NCBI RefSeq assembly: GCF_036711975.1
Contig: NC_091976.1
Coordinates: forward strand, 31,434,001-31,498,000
DNA: 64,000 nucleotides
Reading direction: 5' to 3'
Source: Onthophagus taurus
Lineage: Eukaryota > Arthropoda > Insecta > Coleoptera > Scarabaeidae
The notes beneath the pieces were generated by a model. That model saw nothing but the letters and a program-made list of their open reading frames with translations. It did not search any database and was not told the origin of the DNA. A program made the position numbers and the translations under genes. Positions 33,940 through 45,349 of the stretch are shown here, one piece after another; the stretch's first letter is position 1; every line of letters starts with the position of its first letter.

Positions 33940-34088
33940 GTATAAGGTAAAAATTAATTAAAGAACGTAAGTTTTTAGGAACGTAAGTTCTTAGGATCTC
34001 CTGAGGATGATACTATAAGTATCGAAACCGGTGGAGTGAATAAAGTATATCACCGAGAAGTACAATATAATTAATTTTTACCTTATAC
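33940..34088. mobile_element. Short element with 20-bp inverted ends and structured core
   Basis: Ends GTATAAGGTAAAAATTAATT and its complement (AATTAATTTTTACCTTATAC). The core carries CTGAGGATGATACTATAAGT ATCGAAACCGG, the same kind of motif as in the hairpin element at 16774-17239. No coding. Confidence 0.65.
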
Positions 34089-34980
34089 TTATACAGTACG
34101 TTTACTCAATGGACTTTGACTCTGTGCTTTTTGTTATTTTTTTGTCAGTTGCTTTTTGTATTATGTCCTCTAGAGTTTTTGTATTTGTTTCGATTCTTAG
34201 TAGATCGTTTGTTACGTGTTTTTCTTGGTTTGTTATTAGACGTAGTGTGCTATTTAGTTTTTGTTGTAATCTCTTCTTAGCTGGATTACTAGTGATGTTC
34301 CATAGTGCACCGTCGGCTATCGGCATTATTAGTGATTTGTAGATGTTTATTTTGTTGTTTAGGTTTAGTTAGTTTTTTTTAGTTTTTTGTTGATGATAGG
34401 GTACAGTTTTGCTGTTATGGCTGCTATTTTTCTTCTGGTTTGGTCTGCATGGCTGTTCATGTTTAATTTCTTGTCTAGTGTCATTCCTAGATAACTAACC
34501 TCTTTTTTCCATTCTATTCCCTCGTTCTTGATATTGACATTTTCGAGAGTGGGGTTGTGGTCTTGTTTATGCACGAACATTACTGTTTCTGGCTTGTCTT
34601 CGTTGACTTTTATTTTCCATATAATTTATTACTTGGTCTGTTGTTTGTTGGAGTTTATTAACTATTGCCAATTTCATCCTTCCTAAAGTAAAGATTGCTG
34701 TGTCGTCTGCGAATTGTCCTATGGTGGTTTTGTCGGTATGTCTGATATATATATGTTAAAGAGCAGTGCTCCTAGTACAGAGTCCTGGTGGACCCCAGCG
34801 TTTATTTGTGTAAGTATGTATTTACTACTTTAATTAGTTTTGTTGTCAAAGGCCTTTTCTATATCTAAAAAGATACCGCCCCTGTGGTTGAATATGTTTG
34901 CTTTGCTTATTATGTGTTCGGTGATTCTGAGGAGTTATTAAGGTACTAATAACAGACTATTCAACGTGATGCCGAGAGTA
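34089..34980 (-). mobile_element. LINE fragment (Jockey/R1-like), copy B
   Basis: Minus strand remains of the ORF2 C-terminal half: VSYLGMTLDKKLNMNSHADQ, KIAAITAKLYPIINK, then IADGALWNITSNPAKKRLQQ and a C-terminal tail. Upper part (34680-34930) is reverse-transcriptase sequence with damage. It is paralogous to copy A and more complete at the 3' end. Dead. Confidence 0.78.
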
Positions 34981-35041
34981 AAAACTACACTATTTTTTTT
35001 TTTGAAGTTTGCAATACTGCATTAATGTTTTTAAACACTCA

Positions 35042-36286
35042 TCATTTGTTAATTAAGTTATCTAACAAACAATAAAAAGAAAATCCTTTTCTAAAAACCT
35101 AAAACAAAAAAAATAAATTATAAACACCATCAACTTAAATTATTCATCTTACAGAAACAAATGTTTTTATATTCATATCAAATAATCCCCCGATACTTAT
35201 ATATGCTTGATTTTGACTTTTCATTATCATAAATATAACATCTTTTTGATGGTTTAATGGAATTTCTTGCCACGACGACGAATATAAAGCAAAAGCTAAA
35301 TTGTAAACTTCCGTTACAATTTGTTCAGCCGGTAAAGCATAAATTGCAAATTGCGCAAAAATCACTGCTAATGTTAAAATGGCTTTCATCGAATCAACTC
35401 CGTTTGTACTAATTTTTAAAAGATATAATTGGCTGCAAGCCGATCCCAAAGTCATGAAGTATTGGCACATAAACATTGCTGAATAAGTTTCGTTTATTAT
35501 CCTAAAAATTCTGAAACAAAATTTAAACAAAATAACGAAAATAATACTTACTTTAATAAAAAATTTTGGTAATCAACACACATTTTAATTTCATCTTTTA
35601 TTATTTGATGTTTATTCACCCCAATTGATTTCATTCTATGATTTAAAATACGAAATTGGATTATTAAATGAATACAAAATGACACATAAAGACAATCATA
35701 ACCCATTATGCAAAATAATCCGATAGGAAAAAAATGATACAAAGAAAATAATGCGAAAATCTCAGAAAATAACGAAGAAGTAATTGGATACCCATCGAAA
35801 GGAAAACTAGAATGATTAAAAATAGGTTTTAAATAATACAAAATTATAAGAACCCCAACGATGAGAACAAAACATTTTTGTGCCATTCGAATAACTTTAT
35901 ACAATTTCCTAGTCCATTTTCTCAATTTTAAATCAGATTTAGGCGGATCCCAAAAATTTTCTAGTTGGTTTATTAAATAACAAACGTTCTTTTTGTGATA
36001 CATAAAAAAGAAATATTTCAAAAAAACCTAAAACGAAAAGATTAAAACAATATTAAAGTTTTTTTATACCCACATGGATTGCACTGGATATATTAGCAAT
36101 CGTGTCAACAAATTTAACTCCTTCAACGTGCAACAGATTTAAAGTTGTGTATAAAACTACTTCGCCGAGAATTATTCCGTTAAAGATACGATAAAAAATT
36201 AACCATTTAGGTGTTTTATGAATACTTTCTCCCAATAAACTCCACATGGTTAAGCCAATTTGTAAAATATCGTTTTTCGGTAACAT
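35042..36286 (-). CDS. Odorant receptor (7tm_6), OR-A
   Basis: Four exons, in transcription order: 36286-36074, 36027-35552, 35510-35153 and 35098-35042, giving about 367 residues. Start at MLPKNDILQIGLTMW by matching the neighbour OR-B. Features of insect ORs: several hydrophobic segments (for example MAQKCFVLIVGVLIILYYL, ILTLAVIFAQFAIYALPAEQ), the late motif SSSWQEIP, then MIMKSQNQAYISIGG, and a short last exon (VFRKGFSFYCLLDN). The first donor is GTGGGT and was chosen because it keeps phase 0 as in OR-B. The protein would be a ligand-gated channel subunit with Orco in olfactory neuron dendrites. The open frame and splice sites look intact, so it is probably functional. Confidence 0.85.
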
Positions 36287-36299
36287 TCTTATCAAATTT

Positions 36300-36714
36300 T
36301 TTTTTGATACATTTCTTTTTATATGGGGATGGTTTTAAATTATTAATTTGAAAAAGAATTAGGTGAAATTGAGTAATAACTACGATTATTTCTAAATTAC
36401 CATCAATTTGAATAAATTTCTATCATGTGTTTTATTATTTTAGTATATACCATTTATTATATTAAATGGTAGGTACATTTATAACAATTTCAGAAAAGGT
36501 GTTCATGGAAATTGGTTATGTAATTATGCAATATTGTTTTGCAAAATATCAGTGAAATTAAAATAGTCTGAAAATTCTTGCCGTATATTTTCATATTGTA
36601 AAGTATGTACGATTCACATATGCCCGGTGAATTATATAGCTTTCTGTTTCATCAAATAATTAATATATAATATTATTATACATATTGTGGATTTAGATAT
36701 TTTAGTAAAATACA
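36300..36714. other. Upstream region of OR-A
   Basis: Very AT-rich, no gene or repeat recognised. It would contain the OR-A promoter. Confidence 0.45.
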
Positions 36715-37183
36715 TCAGGCTTTCAGAGGAGTCTTCAGTTGCAAAAATCTTAAAATTACTGCTAGTCTGGCATATGCAGGAATTTTTTTGGTGATCAGAG
36801 ATAATAAATGGTCAAAATCCTCTGACGCCATTCTACAAAAATTTTGGAATTGACCACTTTCTTCTTGTTCTTGCATATTCGTCATCATTTCACCTACATT
36901 ATCCAGTATCCTTGACTGCATTAAATTTGTTACCCACCAACGATTCTTCCTTCTTTCCTTTTTGAGTCTTTGAGACAAAATAATAAATGCAGCACTGGCA
37001 ATTATAATATTGCTGCCAGAGTCGGACACAACGAAACAATTTAAACAATGACTCGAAATCTATCTTAATCTTAAAGCAATAAATCCAACAAAAAAGAACG
37101 CAAGGTTCTTCCTCAAAGATTATCCCGTAATGACACGGTAGGATTAAGTTGGTTGTTCTGCTGTTCATGTGAGAAATATGCAA
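36715..37183 (-). pseudogene. PIF/Harbinger transposase N-terminal fragment
   Basis: Minus strand. NRWWVTNLMQSR, then EESGQFQNFCRMASEDFDHL followed by LLSLITKKI and YARLAVILRFLQL match the N-terminal part of HARBI1-like nucleases. The DDE domain is absent and the upstream half is in another frame. A plain decayed DNA-transposon piece. Confidence 0.7.
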
Positions 37184-37203
37184 TTAGTGGAAGGAGGTGC
37201 AAC

Positions 37204-37338
37204 CACAGAATAATCAGAAGTGACAGTGGCAGTATCCCGCCAAATCTGACGCCATATTATAGCGAGTTACCAAGGTATGTTGCTATTGGTGGTAAAGATT
37301 TGGCGGGATGCCGTTAGTGTCATTTCTGGTTATCTGTG
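37204..37338. mobile_element. 135-bp MITE (CACAGAATAA ends), copy 1
   Basis: Inverted ends CACAGAATAATCAGAAGTGACA and the complement of TGTCATTTCTGGTTATCTGTG, with an inner inverted pair TATCCCGCCAAATCT / AGATTTGGCGGGATG. Related copies are at 47933-48088 and, more diverged, at about 38540-38645 and 46395-46530. The flank carries the TCCGTTGAGTATTGG type sequence also seen at the other copies. Confidence 0.75.
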
Positions 37339-37379
37339 CCAAGGTCCGTTGAGTATTGGTTATATGGAACTTATTATAT

Positions 37380-38500
37380 TATGGAACTAGAAACATTCGG
37401 ATTTAGCCGTACATCTCTTAAAACGGCTAAACCCGAATGTTTCTAGTTCTAGGTATAGTGTTAGTTCTAGTTTTACACTAGCACTGTTACTATGTATTGT
37501 TACTGTGATTCTAGTTCTAGGTATAGTGTTGGCACTAGTTTTGCACTAGCACTGGTACTATGTAGAACTAACACTATACCTAGAACTAGAATCATTTGAG
37601 TTTAGCCGCACGTCTCTAAAGACGGCTAAACTCGAATGATTCTAGTTCTAGGTATAGTGTTAGTTCTAGTTTTACACTGGCACTGTTACTATGTATTGTT
37701 ACTGTGATTCTAGTTCTAGGTATAGTGTTAGCTCTAGTTTTGCACTAGCACTGTTACTATGTAGAACTAACACTATACCTAGAACTAGAATCATTTGAGT
37801 TTAGCCGCACGTCTCTAAAGACGGCTAAACCCGAATGATTCTAGTTGTAGGTATAGTGTTAGTTCTAGTTTTACACTTGCACTGTCACTAGAACCAACAC
37901 TATACCTAGAACTAGAATCATTTGGGTTTAGCACCACGTCTCTAAAGACGGCTAAACCCGAATGATTCTAGTTCTGGGTATAGTGTTAGTTGTAGTTTTA
38001 TACTACCACTGTTACTATGTATTGTTACTGTGATTCTAGTTCTAGGTATAGTGTTAGCTCTAGTTTTACACTAGCACTGTTACTATGTAGAAGTATCATT
38101 ATACCTAGAACTAGAATCATTTGAGTTTAGCCGCACGTCTCTAAAGACGGCTAAACTCGAATGATTCTAGTTCTAGTGTTAGTTCTAGTTTTACACTAGC
38201 ACTGTTAATATGTATTGTTACTGTGATTCTAGTTCTAGGTATAGTGTTAGTTCTAGTTTTACACTTGCACTGTCACTAGAACTAACACTATACCTAGAAC
38301 TAGTGACAGTGCAAGTGTAAAACTAGAACTAACACTATACCTAGAACTAGAATCATTCGGATTTAGCCGTCTTTAGGGCTAAATCCGAATGATTCTAGTT
38401 CTAGATACAGTATTAGTTCTAGTTTTACACTTGCACTGTCACTAGAACTAACATTAGACATTAGATACGTTCATAACAATATCGTTCATAGGAAGTTGGA
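37380..38500. repeat. CTAGAACTAG palindromic repeat family, block 2
   Basis: About six back-to-back hairpin modules, each with GGTTTAGCCGCACGTCTCTAAAGACGGCTAAACC type centres and arms of CTAGTTCTAGGTATAGTGTTAG. A short module TTACTATGTATTGTTACTGTGATTC repeats between them. It ends in AAGTTGGATAACCTTATACAG at about 38490-38515, followed by a MITE copy (about 38540-38645). Confidence 0.88.
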
Positions 38501-38662
38501 TAACCTTATACAGTATGTTTACTCAACGGACCTTGACTCTGTGGTTTTCGTAACTCGCGATAAGATGGCGGATTTTAAATCGAGGTCACAAAACGAGGTG
38601 CCGCCAACATTAAACGAATCGACGTCATTTCTAGTTATTCTGTGGTGTAACTATGTTGTAGA

Positions 38663-40062
38663 TTATTTATTAACCATATTTCTTGAAAAAGTGAAAAAAG
38701 AAAATGATAATTTAAGTACCTAAAATTGAAAATGAATAATTATTTCATATAAAATTAATTAATAATATAAAATTTTACATTTGTAAATGTACTCATTCGG
38801 ACATCAGAAAATCCACCAGCTGTAAAAGCCGATTGTTTTAAAGAAGCTGCCATAATCATAGTTAATTCCCTTCGAAATGACGGTTTGCTTTCATACCATT
38901 TTGAAGCGTAAACCGCATCTGATAGATTTTTTAGCTACAACAATAAAGAATTTAATTTAATTTTTTATAAATAAATAATATAAAAATTATACTTGTTCTG
39001 TTAAGTATTCGGCGGGAAAACAATAAAGTGCAAATTGTATTTGAATTGTTGCAACGTAAAAGAATTTGTTGATCACTTCAGCGATATCAAGAGATTCCGC
39101 GCTAAAATTTTTATTTTTAATACATCTTTTTATTAAATATGATGAGTTACTTTGTTGAAAGAAGAAAAAAATCCATACAAGTTGAAATTAAAGTTGAAAA
39201 GAATTGAGCTAAATAAAGCGGTGAATAAACTTTTCTCATTCCCCCAAATAATCTAAAAAATTTTAATAAAATCCTTAAAATTTAAATGTATTGAATAAAC
39301 CTTAATAAAAATTGGTGATGTATAATACAAATTCTAAGCTTTTTTCGGCATTCAATTTCGTCTTCTGGAGTACAATTAACGGGTAACACCAATTTACCAT
39401 ATTCTTGTTGAAGCAATAATAATTGCACGTACATGTGGACGCACATTGCAACGAATAAAGAATCTGTCCCAATTATAATCAACAAAGCAGCGATTACACT
39501 ATGACTTTGTAACAACCAAAGAATCGCGGTAATAAAAGGGTTATCAGTTGGTAACCAAAATTCCATTATCAATGGACTTTCTTGATATATTGGTTGTAAA
39601 AAGAATGTAAATACGGTTAAAACTGCAACACCGGTCAAAACGATTAAAAAAGTCCACATAACTTTATAAATATGATCTATTTGACGTCTTAGTTCCGGTT
39701 CTGCGATGTCTATAGACCAACGTTGTTCCAAATTGTTTACAAATCCTTGGAGGACGTTTTTATTTAAGACGTAGAGGTAGTACTTTGTAAATAACTAATG
39801 AGAGGGGATTGAATTAAATTAAGTTTATCTAATTTCTTTTAATACTAACGTGATACTCCGTAATAAAAGATTCCATCGATCTTACAAAAAGTTCATTTCT
39901 TGTTCGTAAAAGGTTTAGAATTGTGAGTGTACCAATTATTGCAACTCCAGCAAACACCAAAACTCTATGTATTTTAGTTATTAAAGTTGGTTTTTGGAAA
40001 TATTCAAAAACACATTCGAGAAGAGTTAAACCTATTTCTAATAAATCTCCTCTTTTGGGCAT
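38663..40062 (-). CDS. Odorant receptor (7tm_6), OR-B
   Basis: Six exons in transcription order: 40062-39850, 39794-39301, 39252-39151, 39101-38993, 38934-38779 and 38719-38663, about 376 residues with all phases consistent. The start MPKRGDLLEIGLTLLE was preferred to a methionine 21 codons upstream because it aligns with OR-A and gives the same 71-codon first exon. Typical OR marks: FPAEYLTEQ, AVYASKWYE, MIMAASLKQSAFTAGGF, and a 19-codon last exon VLKLSFSFFTF. It has two more introns than OR-A in the C-terminal half. Head-to-tail with OR-A on the same strand, so they are tandem duplicates. The last exon ends only about 18 bases from a MITE, so the 3' UTR is transposon sequence. Confidence 0.86.
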
Positions 40063-40360
40063 TTTGTATACGTTCGTTCGCGATCTTTCTTTTTTATAAT
40101 CAATCATAAAAAGAAAAACGAACATTTATAGATACATAGCATCTAAAAATTTTATATTATTCTCACGAGAAAATTTAGTTCACAAGTTTAATTACTAAAT
40201 TGACCAATTCTTTGAAATTATAAGTTTCAAGTTTATAATTTGAAAATTATAGAAATTATCTATATATTATAATTTTCTAACCTAATTTTGAAAATCAAAT
40301 TGATGCATTATTAATAAACGTTAATGGGATTCATCAAAGATGTTATTACAATGTGCTAGT

Positions 40361-41566
40361 AACTGTAGCACCTCGGTCATAAACGACCTTGGCTTAATAA
40401 AATAGCAGTATATTTTGTACTAAGCCGAGGCATTACATTGTATATTGTCTAATGTGTTAGCAATTATAGCGCCTCGGTTACAAGCGACTTCTGGTTAATA
40501 AAATAACAGTATATGTCGTACGAAGCCGAGGTCGCTTGCGGCCGAGGCATTACATTATATGTTTTTCAATGTGCTAGCAATTGTAGCGGCTCGGCTTAAT
40601 AAAATAACAGTATATTCCTTACTAAGCCGAGGTCGCTTGCGGCCGAGGCATTACATTATATGTTTTTCAATGTGCTAGCAATTGTAGCGGCTCGGCTTAA
40701 TAAAATAACAGTATATTCCTTACTAAGCCGAGGTCGCTTGCGGCCGAGGCATTACATTATATGTTTTTCAATGTGCTAGCAATTGTAGCGGCTCGGCTTA
40801 ATAAAATAACAGTATATTCCTTACTAAGCCGAGGTCGCTTGCGGCCGAGGCATTACATTATATGTTTTTCAATGTGCTAGCAATTGTAGCGGCTCGGCTT
40901 AATAAAATAACAGTATATTCCTTACTAAGCCGAGGTCGCTTGCGGCCGAGGCATTACATTATATGTTTTTCAATGTGCTAGCAATTGTAGCGGCTCGGCT
41001 TAATAAAATAACAGTATATTCCTTACTAAGCCGAGGTCGCTTGCGGCCGAGGCATTACATTATATGTTTTTCAATGTGCTAGCAATTGTAGCGGCTCGGC
41101 TTAATAAAATAACAGTATATTCCTTACTAAGCCGAGGTCGCTTGCGGCCGAGGCATTACATTATATGTTTTTCAATGTGCTAGCAATTGTAGCGGCTCGG
41201 CTTAATAAAATAACAGTATATTCCTTACTAAGCCGAGGTCGCTTGCGGCCGAGGCATTACATTATATGTTTTTCAATGTGCTAGCAATTGTAGCGGCTCG
41301 GCTTAATAAAATAACAGTATATTCCTTACTAAGCCGAGGTCGCTTGCGGCCGAGGCATTACATTATATGTTTTTCAATGTGCTAGCAATTGTAGCGGCTC
41401 GGCTTAATAAAATAACAGTATATTCCTTACTAAGCCGAGGTCGCTTGCGGCCGAGGCATTACATTATATGTTTTTCAATATGCTAGCAATTGTACCGGCT
41501 CGGAATAATAAAATAACAGTATATTCCGTACTAAGCCGAGGTCGCTTGCGGCCGAGGCATTAGCTT
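40361..41566 (+). repeat. 101-bp satellite
   Basis: About 12 units of 101 bp (landmark GTTTTTCAATGTGCTAGCAA at 40561, 40662, 40763 and on). The middle nine are almost identical; units at both ends are diverged. Each unit contains TCGGCTTAATAAAATAACAG...CTTACTAAGCCGA, an inverted repeat with an 8-bp TCGGCTTA/TAAGCCGA stem, and GCTTGCGGCCGAGGC. One more unit and a half remain at 43250-43350 beyond an inserted LINE. Bases 40140-40360 between OR-B and the array are AT-rich with no call. Confidence 0.95.
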
Positions 41567-43240
41567 ATAATAATAATAATGTTTATTTGTCGCAAAGAAA
41601 TGTGCGTACAATAATAGTCAAGTAATAGGCAACAGTACAAGCAAATAATAATAATACTCAATAAAAAATGCAATGTAAGTATTCCTCTATTGAGTAGAAG
41701 GAGTATTGTAGTAACAATCGCTTCCTTTCCCTCTGAAGATGGGCAATGGCAACTCAGAATAAGCTGGTGGCAATTTATTATATAATTTTATGCACATATA
41801 ATTAGTGCTTTGTTGTGCTCTTTTGGTGCGGTGTTGTGGAATGGCGATCTTGTTCTTCTACCTAGTGTCATCTTGGTGGATGTCACTATGTGATGAATAT
41901 CTCATTTTGTTCTTATCCAGAAGGGTAACTGCCGCCAGTATGTAGACGCTAGGGACAGTTAATATTTGCTTCTGCTATTTGCTTTAAATATGCTTCTGCA
42001 GCTATCTCGCGGTCCTGCACACGCCTTCTTTTTGCTGGATTAAGAGCTTGGAAGTTTAAGGCGATGATCTCCACACCTCAATACCATATTGAAATATGGA
42101 ATTAAAGTGGCTGAAGTAGGCGGTTCTAGCAGCTTCATAGGTTGAGATAATCCTTATTCTTATGATGAGGTAGGTTGCTGTGGCAAACTTTTTTGTAACG
42201 TATTCTATACGTGAATTCCATTTCAGGTGGGAATCTATGTTAAGACCATGGAATTTAATCGTATGTTCCGTATCTAGCTCTCTATTGGTAAGTATGAGTG
42301 ATTGCGTCTTTTTTCCATTCAGTTCGACTTCTTCGGATCTTCTTCGGAGTTCCTGTCTGTCTCTAGATGTCACCAACAGCTAACTATCGAAAAGGCACGT
42401 CAAATCAGCCGTTAAGTTTTGTGGTAAGTCATTGATATAGATCAGGAACAAAACCGGGCCAAGAACAGATCCCTGTGGCACTCCTTGTCCTATCTGTGTT
42501 TTTGCCGAGAATCTTCCTTTCCAGTAAACCATTTGTGTTTTATCCTGGAGATATGTTCTGAAGAGTGAAAATGAAGTACCCTTTATACCGTAGTACTCTA
42601 GCTTAGCGAGCAGAGTGCTTCTTCCTTTTTGTTGAAAGCATTTGCTATCAGTTTCAAAGCACCCGTAACAGTTGATGTGGATCTTAGCTTTCGGTAATCG
42701 TGTTGTTTGGTGCTAAATGTGTTGTGACTTTCAAGAAAAACCAATCAATCGCCTCTTTATTACTCATTCAAAGACCTTGGATAGTGTTGCTAGTATTGCG
42801 ATAGGCCTGTAATTAGCGCAATTCGCTTTGTCACCACTCTTGAAAAGTGGCTACCTTTGAAATTTTAAATTCTTCTAGGTAAATTCCATCTAGCTATCAT
42901 GCATTGATTGATAGCATCTGTTAACGGTCTCGTCTAAATCTACTGGTGTGAGGAAAATAGAACTTGCGACCGACCTGCTTCTCTTCACGAAGATTTCCGG
43001 ACAGAGTACAGGTCCAGGTTCAGAGTTGCCAACCTCAAAAAAATAATTATTAAAGTCATCCGGAGTTGGACCATCATAGTCTACTACTGGTGTCTAATTT
43101 CTTTTAGTAATATTCGTTTTTAATTACTGTCCAAATGGCCTTGGAACGATTGTCGCTATTTTGTATAAAGTTGGAAAGAATTATAGCTTTTTGTTGTTGA
43201 TTTGCTTGCTTGTATACTAATTTGTATCGCTTGTAAATTA
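41567..43240 (-). mobile_element. LINE relic inserted in the 101-bp satellite
   Basis: Minus strand. The reverse-transcriptase core (near GQGVPQGSVLGPVLFLIYIN around 42440-42490) and the C-terminal half (TSRDRQELRRRSEEV, LNGKKTQSLILTNRE, HTIKFHGLNIDSHLKWNSRI, YFSHFNSIFQYGIEVW) are readable with frame breaks. The 3' tail is (ATT)n at 41567-41590. Satellite flanks both sides. The clade is CR1/Jockey-like by motif. Confidence 0.82.
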
Positions 43241-43879
43241 TATGTTGTACAATTGCTACGCCGAGGTCACTTGCGGCCGAGGCATTACATTATATGTTGT
43301 CCAATATGATTGAAATTGTAGCGTCTCGGTCGCAAACGACCTCGGCTTAATAAAATAATCGATTTCAATATACTTCAAAGGAATGGTGTTGCAATCGGAT
43401 AAAAATTTGCTTAGGGAGTCCGTTATATCAAGCCCTACTTGAAAATTGATAATTTACCTTATTGGTTGCGATAAGGTTTCATTCAGAACCAACATAGATC
43501 AATTATATTTGCGTCGTTGTGGTCTGCTTGAAATTCCACTTTATCGTACTCAAGTTTTTAGGGGTCTTGATTATCAAATTGTGGCAAGTTATAATAATGT
43601 TTATCAAAATATAATTTCGAAAGTTAATCGAAATCTTTAATAGTTGTAAAAAATAAAATCGTTTCAAATATTGATAAGAGACAGAAGAATTGAAATAATA
43701 CCTACTTATAATTTTTCTGTTTCAATTTTAACTTTATCAAAAATAATTGAAAGATGCATGACAATACTTAAAGATAAGCCCTTTATCATATCACTGCACT
43801 TGAAATACCCCAATTCATTTTGACGAATTACAAATATTATTTTAAACAAGGCTCACTTTACTCAAAGAATCAATAAAAG
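43241..43879. other. Satellite remnant and lipase 2 upstream region
   Basis: 43250-43350 are leftover 101-bp satellite units. 43446-43640 has a 64-codon open frame with no recognised similarity; it is not called as a gene. 43772-43777 is AGATAA, about 105 bp before the lipase 2 start, with a second GATAAG near 43672. No clear TATA box. Confidence 0.5.
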
Positions 43880-45311
43880 ATGCTTAAAACATTTACATTT
43901 TTTATATTAACTTTAATAATCGCGGTTAGTGCCGTATCGGATGATGATGCATATAAAGATGTTGTAAGTAAAGAAGAAATTAATAATTTATTTAAATAAT
44001 TTAAATTTTTAATGAATTTTAGGATGAGTTAATTGAGAAATATGGTTATACTTTAGAAAAACACACAGTAACAGTCGATGGGAACATATTGGAACTTCAC
44101 AGAATACCTAATAATGATAATAAAAAAGTCATCTTGATTATGCATCAATTTTTAACCAGTTCCGCTGATTTTGTAAGTAATGGGAATCAAAGTTTAGCGT
44201 TTTTATTGGCCGATGAAAATTATGATGTATGGCTTGGAAATGCTAGAGGTAATACGTATTCAAGAAATCATGAATCGCTAAATCCAGCAAATGATAACGA
44301 ATATTGGCGATTTAAGTATGTATTATCTTATCGTTTTTATAAATTATTGAACTAATAATATCCTTTTTTGCTTAAATAGTTTAAATGATGTTGCAAAAGT
44401 TGATTTACCAGAAATAATCGAATATATTACAACAACCACAGGGGCAGAAGAAATTTTTTATGTTGGTCATGGTCAAGGAAGTACGTTATTTTACATTATG
44501 GCATCTGAATTGCCCGATTATAAACCTCCAATTAAACGTATGGTAGGTTTAGCACCAATGGCTCATATGGACAATATGCCAAATTTATTCTTTAGAATCT
44601 TAAATACTGTACCTACTATATTGGGTGATGGTTTGGATCTTAAGGTTAGTGATTATTAAGTTGATTCATGTTTGTATTTATAAAAATTAATGTTTAGTCT
44701 ATCTTCGGACTACTTGACCTGCTGTTAAAAAGTAAACTTAATGACATGTTTTCAAAAACCGAAAATTATATCTTTGCTAAATTATGCGATGATGAAGCAT
44801 TGTTGGTCGAATTATGTGCTGGGTTTGTTAACTTAATCTACGGTTTTGATAATGGACAAATTCCAAGAGTAAGTATTATTCTTAAAAAATATATTTAACT
44901 CCTTAGTTTTTTTTATAGAGTAAAGTACCTGTAATGCTATCTAATGCATACGCAGGAAGCTCTTTTCAACAATTAAAAAGTTATGTGGACATGTATCTTA
45001 ACGGTAAATAGATAAATAAGAAATTAATTAATTAATTAATTCGTATAATTTAAGATGGATTTGCCAAAAATTACAAAAACTTGGGAAATATTGATATACC
45101 CAATGCGATATTTTATGGACTTAACGATTGGTTGATATCCACAACAGACATTGAACATTTAGCGGATGATTTAAAAAACAGTTTAAAGTTAAAATACGAA
45201 ATTCCCGGCACGGACTTCACTCATATCAGTTTTCTTTTTGGAAAAGATGCAAAGGAACTCGTTTACGAGCCGTTATTGGAATTTTTAGAAGGGAAGGATA
45301 TAAACGCTTAA
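43880..45311 (+). CDS. Acid lipase-like protein lacking the catalytic Ser, lipase 2
   Basis: Six exons: 43880-43963, 44023-44315, 44380-44644, 44698-44868, 44919-45003 and 45055-45311; all phases fit and the frame is open for about 384 residues. Exon 1 gives a signal peptide (MLKTFTFFILTLIIAVSA). Family marks: DELIEKYGYTLEKH, LHRIP, YDVWLGNARGNTYSRNH, Asp in YGLNDWLIS, His in TDFTHISFLFG, and the Cys pair KLCDDEALLVELC. The nucleophile motif is FYVGHGQGST where other members have GHSQG: the Ser codon AGT/TCT is GGT (Gly). The oxyanion strand reads MHQF in place of MHG/MHC. So it is expected to be secreted but unable to act as a serine lipase; it may bind lipid or another lipase. AATAAA at 45344-45349. 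Most introns of any member. Confidence 0.88.
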
Positions 45312-45349
45312 TTTGAATTATATATCGTTCAAATATTTAACATAATAAA

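Noticed and set aside
38496-38723. Open frame of 75 codons starting MDNLIQYVYSTDL
   Set aside because: It runs through the repeat linker and MITE and is antisense to the last exon of OR-B; a matching frame at 46336-46566 is the same repeat.
43446-43640. 64-codon open frame near the 101-bp satellite remnant
   Set aside because: No recognised domain, no splice or promoter context; possibly transposon debris, so not called.
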